DNA of 64,000 nucleotides from Endozoicomonas sp. 8E (GTDB lineage Bacteria; Pseudomonadota; Gammaproteobacteria; Pseudomonadales; Endozoicomonadaceae): NCBI RefSeq assembly GCF_032883915.1, contig NZ_CP120717.1, positions 57,501 to 121,500 of the forward strand, read 5' to 3'. Shown piece by piece: positions 56,273 to 64,000 of this stretch (position 1 is its first letter; each line of letters starts with the position of its first letter). The notes under the pieces were generated by a model. It saw only the letters and a program-made list of their open reading frames with translations, ran no database searches and was not told where the DNA came from. The position numbers and the translations under genes were made by a program.

Positions 56273-57133
56273 CTATTGTTGCCGCAGCTTCTGCTCCATG
56301 GCCTTTATATGGGCCTTTTTCCTCGACGCCTCGGCGGAATCCAGAAGTTGGCCAACCGTGACCGAACTGCTGGAGGGCACTTCCTGAGCCTGATCAACCA
56401 GGGTGGCAAACTGTTCTCTGCGTACAGTACCGGTTTCGTCTAACAACAATGCCTTCAGCTGCGTTTTGGCCGTTGCTTCGGAAAGTAGCGCTACATATCG
56501 TTCAACCAGTGCTTCCGGCTGGACACTGATATAATCCGGTTTGACCCGGGCCGACGCCACAACTCGCTGAGCATCCAGTTTCAGGAAATCGCACAACGCA
56601 TTCTGGCTGGCAGAAAGATCATCAATGCCGGGTGGGATGGCGGGAGATAGGGAATCTGGCTCCAGCCAGTCCAATTGAGATAACCAGGCCAGATACAGGG
56701 AACGGTAGTCACCGTGCATCAACTCACTGCGAATGTTCAACAGGCTACCCATCCAGCCATCACCTTCATCCCAATCGTCGTCGTAGCCGTCTTCATTTTC
56801 ATAAGCAAACTCAATGATCCAGTGACCAGCCACGCCCGTGTGATTGCAGGTATCGTTCACCAGATACCGAAGCAGTAGCGATTCGTCCATAAGATTTTTA
56901 GGTATCTTGATGGCAAAAACTTTGCAGCCAAAATTGGAAACATAGACATAAGCATCAAAGAATCTGCTCAGCAACTGCCTCGGGTCGGCTTTTAAATCAC
57001 CGTAGTTGTATGTGTTACAAAACCGGGTAGACGATATCTGTGCCCGGCTGGAAATCCCCCGGAGATACCCCATCTCCTCTTTGGACAACTGTCGGTCAAC
57101 GGCCACCAACTCATAATACTGGTATTCACTCAT
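56273..57133 (-). CDS. Conserved protein of unknown function
   Basis: A 286-residue soluble protein starting MSEYQYYELVAVDRQLSKEE. The start, ISSRAQISSTRFCNTYNYGDLKADP (two parts), the acidic stretch (DGYDDDWDEGDGW) and GDYRSLYLAWLSQLDWLE recall a widespread uncharacterised bacterial family often found near SWIM-type zinc finger genes. No such gene is adjacent here. It follows the 259-residue gene by five bases and precedes the 72-residue one by 15, so the three form an operon. Function unknown. Confidence 0.65.
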   Translation of the reverse strand: MSEYQYYELVAVDRQLSKEEMGYLRGISSRAQISSTRFCNTYNYGDLKADPRQLLSRFFDAYVYVSNFGCKVFAIKIPKNLMDESLLLRYLVNDTCNHTGVAGHWIIEFAYENEDGYDDDWDEGDGWMGSLLNIRSELMHGDYRSLYLAWLSQLDWLEPDSLSPAIPPGIDDLSASQNALCDFLKLDAQRVVASARVKPDYISVQPEALVERYVALLSEATAKTQLKALLLDETGTVRREQFATLVDQAQEVPSSSSVTVGQLLDSAEASRKKAHIKAMEQKLRQQ

Positions 57134-57138
57134 GCTTT

Positions 57139-57918
57139 TTATGCCTTCTTGCGCTTACGTACCTCGTCAAGGCTGACCACATTATCGGGTAAGGCCAACG
57201 ATGCCTCCTGCCCGATAAGAGTAGCTGCTCCAAAAAGAAAAGGGTTCGGAAAATCCCCGGCCGACGTTTCCGGATATATCCATTCAGACAGACCTCTGGC
57301 AAATCGGAACAGCCAGTCATCCACCATCCTCGACATGGGAATAAACGACTCCATATGTTTTGCTCCAGGAAATGCCCTGGCTTTTTTGCGGACGCAGTTG
57401 ATGCGCTGCATTCCCAAGCCGATTTCTTCACTCTCCTTCAGCTGTTCCAACCCATAAAGTTCATAGGACTGGCTCAGCCACTGCTCAGCATCCGTAACAT
57501 GTCCATTGACGCTGAGGTCGGTATTTCTGACAAACCGGATTACCTTCTCCCTATCCAGAAACTGGTCATACATAGTCTGAGCCTGGTCTTCTGTGGTAGC
57601 GCCACTCTCTATGGCCATGTGTATACACTCTCTTGCCCAGCGCTTGGTGAATCGCTCAGCAAATTCGTTTAAATCAGAAAACATCGGGTTAGAAAAAAGA
57701 ATGGCGTAGCGGCTGCGGGCTTCTACTGCAATAACATCCGTGTACTCCTTTCTATTCCGGTAGCCCTTAACCGCATGCACTTGCCAGGCAATGACATTAT
57801 CGCCAGAAGCGATGGGCTGAGTGCCTATGCGCTTGCCGTCCGGACTGGGTAAGCGATCCAGATCAGCCTTCATGTACTTGCAAAAGGCATTGGTAGCAGA
57901 AATTAATACTTCAAGCAT
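57139..57918 (-). CDS. Protein of unknown function
   Basis: A 259-residue soluble protein. The segment AWQVHAVKGYRNRKEYTDV with a later RYAILFSNPM is the most regular part; the C-terminus is basic (SLDEVRKRKKA). It is the first gene of a three-gene unit between the AbiE-type pair and the HigBA pair. I do not recognise the family. Confidence 0.6.
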   Translation of the reverse strand: MLEVLISATNAFCKYMKADLDRLPSPDGKRIGTQPIASGDNVIAWQVHAVKGYRNRKEYTDVIAVEARSRYAILFSNPMFSDLNEFAERFTKRWARECIHMAIESGATTEDQAQTMYDQFLDREKVIRFVRNTDLSVNGHVTDAEQWLSQSYELYGLEQLKESEEIGLGMQRINCVRKKARAFPGAKHMESFIPMSRMVDDWLFRFARGLSEWIYPETSAGDFPNPFLFGAATLIGQEASLALPDNVVSLDEVRKRKKA

Positions 57919-58380
57919 TTACGTTATCTCTTGGCTGTTCTCTTTCGGGATGGCTTATTGGCCGAATAGGACAGATTTGAACTATCTGTGTATGGTGCGA
58001 CTAATTTGGAGGGCCATGCCAGACCTATCGACACTACGGCCAGTGATTGTTATGTGGCTATTAGCACACTACTTAGCCATCTTGAACAGCTTTTGCAAAT
58101 TTTCCAGTTCATCGACCTGGGTCGTTCGCAGAAATACTCAAAACCGCTTTTTGTCCACAGCTTATCCATAGTATGCCAGGCGCTGAAATCCTGTGTATAA
58201 CCCAGCTGGAAACTCCGGTTCGGCAAAAGGTGGCAACATCCTTTGCTATCCTGTCTCTGTGTTTGAGGCAGGTGCCGGTAGGCTGCTGTGCGATGGCAGC
58301 CACAAGTGCCTGCTCATTGGTTTGCTTGACCACTATCATCTACCAATTGACACTGGAACCTTAGGGGTTACGCTCCAGCC
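57919..58380. other. Intergenic stretch without a supported gene
   Basis: 462 bases between the divergent three-gene unit and higB. Short open frames on both strands here overlap one another, lack ribosome sites and show no family features. The promoter of higBA should lie near its right end, but no clear hexamer pair is visible. Confidence 0.4.
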
Positions 58381-58659
58381 ATGATAATCAGTTTTCTGCA
58401 CAAGGGGTTGGAGCGGTTCTGTCTTACCGGTAAAACCTCGGGAATACAGGTGCAACATGCCAGAAAATTACAGCGCATTCTCACCAATCTGGACGAAGCA
58501 GAGCATATTTCTGAAATGGATTTTCCCGGCTACCTTCTGCACCTGCTGAAAGGAGAACTTCAGGGTATCTGGTCGGTCACCTTCAGTGGCAACTGGCGAG
58601 TTACCTTCCGACTGACTCAGGCCGGTGTCGAAATAGTCAACTATGAGGATTACCACTGA
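58381..58659 (+). CDS. higB: HigB-type toxin (RelE/ParE fold mRNA interferase)
   Basis: A 92-residue protein with the family start [12 protein letters not shown] and core [20 protein letters not shown]. The C-terminal YWSV-like strand pair ([17 protein letters not shown]) ends in NYEDYH. HigB cuts mRNA on the ribosome. It overlaps the antitoxin gene by one base (TGATG), the normal higB-higA order. If its antitoxin is broken, the toxin may be inactive or controlled otherwise. Confidence 0.9.
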   Translation: MIISFLHKGLERFCLTGKTSGIQVQHARKLQRILTNLDEAEHISEMDFPGYLLHLLKGELQGIWSVTFSGNWRVTFRLTQAGVEIVNYEDYH

Positions 58660-58927
58660 TGGCAATATATAACCCCGCCCACCCCGGAGAAATTCTGGGT
58701 GAAGATCTGCTGAAACCGCTTGGACTCTCCGTTACTCAGGCGGCAGAACACCTGCGCGTCAGCCGTAAAACCCTGTCCAAAATTATCAACGGCAGGGGGC
58801 GATTACCGCAGAAATGGCGTTGCGTTTGGAAAAGGTGTTTGGCAAACCTTCTGCCGACCACTGGCTGCGGATACAAAACGCCCATGACCTTTGGCTCTTC
58901 TATGTTCATAGCTGTTTGGCAAAATAA
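58659..58927 (+). pseudogene. higA: HigA-type antitoxin, frameshifted
   Basis: The first 45 codons read as a normal HigA ([30 protein letters not shown], the helix-turn-helix). In the other frame from about 58799 the expected continuation is intact: [17 protein letters not shown], then [15 protein letters not shown], ending at a TAA at 58925-58927. The switch falls at a run of five G (58795-58799), so one base is missing or two are extra. The unshifted frame runs to 58949 with an unrelated tail. Either the gene is inactive, the run is a phase switch, or the run is a sequencing error. Confidence 0.85.
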
Positions 58928-58966
58928 CTTGCTGCCGGCCGAAAGCTGAACAAACTCAAGTCACAG

Positions 58967-60982
58967 CTAGCTGCTGAAGTCGTAGGTCATGGATTCAAGA
59001 GGCGGTTGCAGATAATGACCCTGCATATAATCTACACCCAGCTGCCAGATGCTGGTCAGTGTCTGGGCATTTTCTACCCCGGGCATGATGATGATTTTAT
59101 TGAGGCTCTTGAGACTCTTCGTGGCTTTCCTGAGATGAGCGTCGTCATTACGATCAAGTTTTTCCGTGAACAGATAATCCAGCTTCACAAACACCAGATC
59201 CAGATGTTCCATGATTCTCATGGAGCGTGACTCGCCCGAGAACTGGGTCATGGCAAACTGACAGCCAACAGGCTGCAAACGTTCTGCGAAAGTCTTAACC
59301 TGATTGAGATGCTGGTGAACCAGTCTTTCGGCCATTTGCAGGATAATCATATGGCCTGGAACATCTGCAGCTTCCAGTAGGCGAGACAGGCGCTCGGTAA
59401 ACTCTTCATCATCCAGACTGGCCTGACTGATGTGAATCATCAGACGAGTATCTTCACCGTTTCTGAGCTTTCTGGACAGCAGCTTCACGGACTGACGGAT
59501 AACCCAGCGGTCAATAAATGGCATCAGGTCACTGTCTTCGGCGGCATTGATAAACTCGCCGGCAGGGACTTCTCTGCCCTTCTGGTCAAGAAGACGCAGG
59601 AGAACTTCATAATAGCCCGGGCCATCTCCGGCTACGCTGATCACAGGCTGGAACAACAAACGAAAACTGTCGTTTTCAAGAGCCTGGCGAATTATGGCAA
59701 CGGTATCACCATTGCAGGCTTTCTGATTATCGATAGCGCTTTGGGAAAAGAATTCGAGCTTATTACCGCCGCTGCTGGCTGCCAGATGACAGGCCAGACG
59801 GGCGCGTTCCAGCAGGTTTTGTCCATCACATTCCTGACCACTCTCGGCCAGGCCAATACTGGCTGTGGTGAAGAGAGTTTGCTGCTCTGTAGAAATCAGT
59901 TCCTTTTCCAGAGCTTTTCTTAAAGGTTTCAGATCGGTAATATTTTTTTCATGGACATTGATCAGGTATACCTCGTCACCATAGTGTGTGGCCGTACTCT
60001 CGGGTAAATGTTCATAGAGAAGCCGACTCATTGTTTCCTGAACCGCTATGCTGCCGTCAATGCCTGTATTTTCCCGAATCGAGTCGTAGTTATCGAGCCT
60101 CAGATAAGCCAGAGTTTCCGGCTCCTGTTCAGAGTTGAGCACCAAGGTAAAGTGTCTTCGCGGAATCAGAATAGAATCGTCTTCCTGATGAACGACCGTC
60201 GTTGTCGCTGATGTGGGAGCACTGGCTTTGACTATGACCTGAATGCATGGCTCGTCATCAAACACGGCATCAGATAACAGAACTGTTGCCGGAAAAGTCT
60301 GATCTTCTGAGTTTATTAGCTGGCACTCAACAGCGGGTTGTTCATCGCCCGGTTTGAAATGCTTGATCAGATTTTTAAACAGAGGCTGGTCTTGGGAAGC
60401 GATCATATCAATCAAAGGCATACCCGCCAGATCATCCGGGTCTTCATAACCAAACAGTTTGATGTATGAAGGGTTGGTATCGATGTGCATGCCTTCGTGA
60501 ACATAGGCAATGGCCTGTGAAGTATTGTCCATCAGTAGTTGACAACGCTGCTTAAGGTCGTTCAGCTCTTTTTGCAGCTTTTGCAATTGTTGTCGGCGTT
60601 CCTGACTCGATTTTTCTCTGAGAATAGCGTGTAGTATGTGTTCTTCGTGAGAGTGATGGATAGCATCACCCGCTCCTTTCTCAAGCCAGTGTTTTATCAT
60701 GTCGGGATTATTATCATGAACAGACACAATGACTGGAATATCGAGTTTTAATCTCCGAATGCTGGACAAAACCTGCCCGGCATTGAGCATGGGCGTTTCT
60801 TCAACCGTGAGCAATAAATCCCAAAGGCCAGTGTTCAGAGCCTCTTCAAGCTCATCCAGAGTTTCCAGATGTTGTACCCGGGCCGGAAGGCCGGAGTTGC
60901 GGAAAAGTTTAACCCAACGCTCTGCCTCGTTTCTGGAAGTCTCATGCGTCAACAGGCGTACCGGCTGTTTATTATTATTCAT
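58967..60982 (-). CDS. FimX-like REC-PAS-GGDEF-EAL protein
   Basis: A 671-residue cytoplasmic protein. It has an N-terminal receiver-like domain (residues about 8-130, DLLLTVEETPMLNAGQ), a coiled coil (about 135-160), a PAS domain (to about 270, INTNP-like HIDTNPSYIKLFGYED), a degenerate GGDEF domain (YGDEVYL in place of GGDEF) and a C-terminal EAL domain with EVL in place of EAL. The same EVL change is found in Pseudomonas FimX, which binds c-di-GMP without cutting it and drives type IV pilus assembly. In P. aeruginosa fimX neighbours serB. Here the two are convergent but over 5 kb apart. Confidence 0.85.
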   Translation of the reverse strand: MNNNKQPVRLLTHETSRNEAERWVKLFRNSGLPARVQHLETLDELEEALNTGLWDLLLTVEETPMLNAGQVLSSIRRLKLDIPVIVSVHDNNPDMIKHWLEKGAGDAIHHSHEEHILHAILREKSSQERRQQLQKLQKELNDLKQRCQLLMDNTSQAIAYVHEGMHIDTNPSYIKLFGYEDPDDLAGMPLIDMIASQDQPLFKNLIKHFKPGDEQPAVECQLINSEDQTFPATVLLSDAVFDDEPCIQVIVKASAPTSATTTVVHQEDDSILIPRRHFTLVLNSEQEPETLAYLRLDNYDSIRENTGIDGSIAVQETMSRLLYEHLPESTATHYGDEVYLINVHEKNITDLKPLRKALEKELISTEQQTLFTTASIGLAESGQECDGQNLLERARLACHLAASSGGNKLEFFSQSAIDNQKACNGDTVAIIRQALENDSFRLLFQPVISVAGDGPGYYEVLLRLLDQKGREVPAGEFINAAEDSDLMPFIDRWVIRQSVKLLSRKLRNGEDTRLMIHISQASLDDEEFTERLSRLLEAADVPGHMIILQMAERLVHQHLNQVKTFAERLQPVGCQFAMTQFSGESRSMRIMEHLDLVFVKLDYLFTEKLDRNDDAHLRKATKSLKSLNKIIIMPGVENAQTLTSIWQLGVDYMQGHYLQPPLESMTYDFSS

Positions 60983-61141
60983 GGTGGCCTCGTTGCAACC
61001 CTTGCAAAACCCTTATTCTAGTGACACTCCCCGCCTTGTCGAGGCTGTCGCAAAAGCCTCGATTGAGCTAGGGTTTACGGCGATTCTACTAAAGAAGTGT
61101 TATTAGCTTCTGTTAAAATGCATTCTAATCATTCTCCGTAA

Positions 61142-61837
<696 letters not shown>

Positions 61838-61996
61838 ACATCGGATTCGAAAGTGGTTCTGTCGGCAAGGATCTCTTTGTTCTTGCCGTTGACTCGGTCT
61901 GGCCAAAAACAGTCTGGTCAGCGCCGACAGCAGGGAGCAAAAACGCTGAGTTGTTACAACGAGTGGTTTCTCAGGCAGTCGTTCTGGGGAAGGGAC

Positions 61997-62024
61997 AAAA
62001 CGACAGCCATCGGGCTGCCGTTTT
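61997..62024. terminator. Bidirectional terminator between gmk and the aminopeptidase gene
   Basis: AAAACGACAGCC pairs with GGGCTGCCGTTTT with A- and T-runs on the two sides, so it can stop transcription of the two convergent genes. A second hairpin (CGGCAAG with CTTGCCG, 61863-61888) lies closer to gmk and has no T-run. Confidence 0.85.
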
Positions 62025-62043
62025 ATTCTGCAGTTGCCTCTGA

Positions 62044-63840
62044 TCAGATTGCTTCCGTGGCGTTGGTCAGCCACTCCAGATCTCCTCCTTCCAAAAGTGG
62101 AGACAGTTCACGTCTCACCCTGGCGTGATAGTTGTTCAGCCACTCAATCTCCGCACTATTGAGCTTATCGAGTAACAGTGGACGGGTATCAATCGGTGCC
62201 AGAGTCAGATCTGTCAGTTTGTAGAAATCGCCGAATTCGGTTTTGATATCTTCTTCAACCAGCATGATATTTTCGATCCGGATACCGTGCTTGCCATTAC
62301 GATACATACCTGGCTCATTAGTAATCAGCATACCGGGTTTCAGAGCTACATCCAGGAAGTATTGGCTGACACTGTGTGGGCCTTCATGAACATTCAGGAA
62401 ATAACCTACACCATGACCGGTACCATGATTGTAATTCTGACCTTCAGCCCATGCCGGTTGCCTGGCCAGCATGTCCAGCTGGATGCCACGGGTACCACGC
62501 AGGAAACGAGCCCGTGCCAGGTTAATATGACACTTGAGCACCAGAGTGTAGTCTTTCTTCTCCTCTTCGGTCATTTCACCGCAGGCAAAAGTGCGGGTAA
62601 TGTCTGTGGTGCCATCCGGGTATTGGCCTCCCGAATCAACCAGCAGAAGCCCCTTTGGCTGAACTGTAAGGCAGGTGTCTTCTTCAGCCCGATAATGAAT
62701 GACCGCACCATTAGGCCCATATCCGGCAATGGTCGAAAAGCTTGGTCCTTTAAATTCAGGGGCCATTGCCCGGAACGCCTGAAGGTTTTCATCCAGGGTA
62801 ACTTCGGTCAGGGTTCCCGTAGAAATCTGGTCTTCGAGCCAGCGCATAAATCGCACCATGGCGACACCATCTCGGCGATGGCAGTCATTCATGCGTTTGA
62901 TTTCAACCGGATTCTTAATTGCTTTGAGGTTTCTGGCCGGGCTGGTGGTCTCAATAACATCGACGCTGTCTGCAATAGCCTCAAACAGCGACTGAGAGGT
63001 AGTCGCGGGATCAATCAACAGTGCAGTATTGTCGAGTGACGACAGACTGTCTGCAATCGCTGAATAAGCTCTCAACTCAACAGATGAAGCTTTCAGTGCT
63101 CTCAGAGCGCTTTTATCTATACGACTCTCGTTAATAAAGAGCTGTGCCGAGTTTTTGGTAATATGCGCATAAGCAAGAAAAACCGGGTTGCATTCAACGT
63201 CAGAACCACGCAGGTTGAACAGCCAGGCTATGTCGTCAAGGGCTGTGAGCAGAACATGATCGGCTCCGGCTGCTGTCATTTCTTTCCGTACTTCAGCCAG
63301 CTTTTCTTCACGACTTTTTCCTGCTATCTCATCGCTGTGGAGGAAAACGGACTCAGCAGGCATGGCCGGGCGGTCTCTCCAGATATCATTCAGCAGGTCA
63401 AGATCGGTTTTAAGGGAGAGGCTTTTGCTATCAAATGACACTTTGAGATTTCTGACGAATCTGAGGCTGACAACCTTGCCATCAAAGCCAACGACCTGAC
63501 CTTCTTCAAGGTTATCTGCTATCCATCTGTTGATTGGCGGTACATCAGGCTGCCCCTGCTTCATTAGTTCAATGCCGCTGCCCGCCAGTTGTTCTTCAGC
63601 CTGAAGAAAATAGCGCCCGTCGGTCCATAAGGCAGCCTGCTCCTGAAGTACCACGACGGTACCTGCTGAGCCGTCAAACCCGGACAGCCAGCCACGACCA
63701 TTCCAGCGATCGGCCACGTATTCGCTCTGGTGTGGATCGGAGCTTGGAATAATCCACGCGTGAATGTTCTGGCTTTTCATTGCTGATTGCAATGCTGCCA
63801 GCTTTTCTGGAGTCGTCAGCTGATTAATCGTGATTGTCAT
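62044..63840 (-). CDS. Xaa-Pro aminopeptidase, M24 family (AMPP2 type)
   Basis: A 598-residue cytoplasmic metallopeptidase removing the N-terminal residue before proline. It has three domains, as in the long (eukaryotic AMPP-like) form: two creatinase-like N-terminal domains and the C-terminal pita-bread domain. Metal ligands are visible in LLVDSGGQYPDGTTDITRT (two parts), NHGTGHGVGYFLNVHEGP, NEPGMY and GIRIEN. The start ATG is at 63840. The last 160 bases of the window upstream of it should hold its promoter; no clear elements are seen. Confidence 0.93.
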   Translation of the reverse strand: MTITINQLTTPEKLAALQSAMKSQNIHAWIIPSSDPHQSEYVADRWNGRGWLSGFDGSAGTVVVLQEQAALWTDGRYFLQAEEQLAGSGIELMKQGQPDVPPINRWIADNLEEGQVVGFDGKVVSLRFVRNLKVSFDSKSLSLKTDLDLLNDIWRDRPAMPAESVFLHSDEIAGKSREEKLAEVRKEMTAAGADHVLLTALDDIAWLFNLRGSDVECNPVFLAYAHITKNSAQLFINESRIDKSALRALKASSVELRAYSAIADSLSSLDNTALLIDPATTSQSLFEAIADSVDVIETTSPARNLKAIKNPVEIKRMNDCHRRDGVAMVRFMRWLEDQISTGTLTEVTLDENLQAFRAMAPEFKGPSFSTIAGYGPNGAVIHYRAEEDTCLTVQPKGLLLVDSGGQYPDGTTDITRTFACGEMTEEEKKDYTLVLKCHINLARARFLRGTRGIQLDMLARQPAWAEGQNYNHGTGHGVGYFLNVHEGPHSVSQYFLDVALKPGMLITNEPGMYRNGKHGIRIENIMLVEEDIKTEFGDFYKLTDLTLAPIDTRPLLLDKLNSAEIEWLNNYHARVRRELSPLLEGGDLEWLTNATEAI

Positions 63841-64000
63841 AAGTTTCGTTCTGATTTGTCTTTGGCAAAATAATAATGTCAGGTGACGGCGATACTATAA
63901 CTGCCTTTTAGGGAAGTCCGAAAGGTAGAAAACCTCTACTCCTAGCCTTTGTCACAGTCTCGTGGCTGTCCAGTAAAAAGAGCGGATGTACCATTATACG

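Noticed and set aside
57988-58384. Short overlapping frames upstream of higB
   Set aside because: They overlap each other on both strands and lack ribosome sites and protein features.

Overview
The window is a piece of a gammaproteobacterial chromosome. The strongest hints are the core genes: SelO, YggX, MutY, AsmA, a SerB with extra N-terminal ACT-like sequence, a FimX-type REC-PAS-GGDEF-EAL protein, Gmk, and hisB/hisH/hisF. Several proteins have a eukaryote-facing look: a membrane RING-H2 protein, a secreted kinase-like protein, and a tandem family of large proteins. Together these suggest a marine, host-associated member of the Oceanospirillales, possibly Endozoicomonas-like. That placement is inference; no 16S sequence is present.

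Layout. 1-2280: 3' part of an rRNA operon (23S end, spacer with a long inverted repeat, 5S, terminator). 2.5-14.2 kb: mostly housekeeping genes (FNT channel, RadD, an S24-type repressor, two identical tRNA-Phe genes, YggX, SelO, an acyltransferase, MutY, a TDT/SLAC1-type transporter), interrupted by an AT-rich gene for a secreted kinase-like protein. 14.3-24.1 kb: four tandem paralogues of about 690 residues. Their C-terminal halves carry motifs that I read as a divergent amidoligase / glutamate-cysteine-ligase-like fold. Each copy has its own extracytoplasmic-stress (sigma-E type) promoter, and a membrane RING-H2 gene sits between copies 3 and 4. 24.1-27.2 kb: a zinc-uptake locus (permease, binding protein, His-rich outer-membrane protein) behind a good Zur box, without an ATPase gene. 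27.4-36.1 kb: AsmA, a triple-SPOR protein, a secreted protein, a his cluster with a DUF4870 gene where hisA usually lies, and a secreted EF-hand-like protein.

36.1-59 kb is a patchwork of defence and toxin modules placed around the conserved genes smp-like, serB and fimX. It holds a Schlafen-AlbA/PHP-SMC ATPase pair; a type I restriction-modification operon (hsdM, small ORF, fic, hsdS, rhuM, hsdR) whose hsdS has 12-bp tandem repeats in its central linker; two unrecognised genes and a scrap of a second hsdM; an AbiE-type toxin-antitoxin pair behind an 11-bp perfect inverted repeat; a three-gene unrecognised cluster; and a HigBA pair whose antitoxin is frameshifted. 59-64 kb returns to core genes (fimX-like, gmk, an Xaa-Pro aminopeptidase).

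The best candidate for an undescribed system is the amidoligase-like array with its RING-H2 companion and shared stress promoters. The second is the AlbA/PHP-SMC ATPase pair next to the restriction island.
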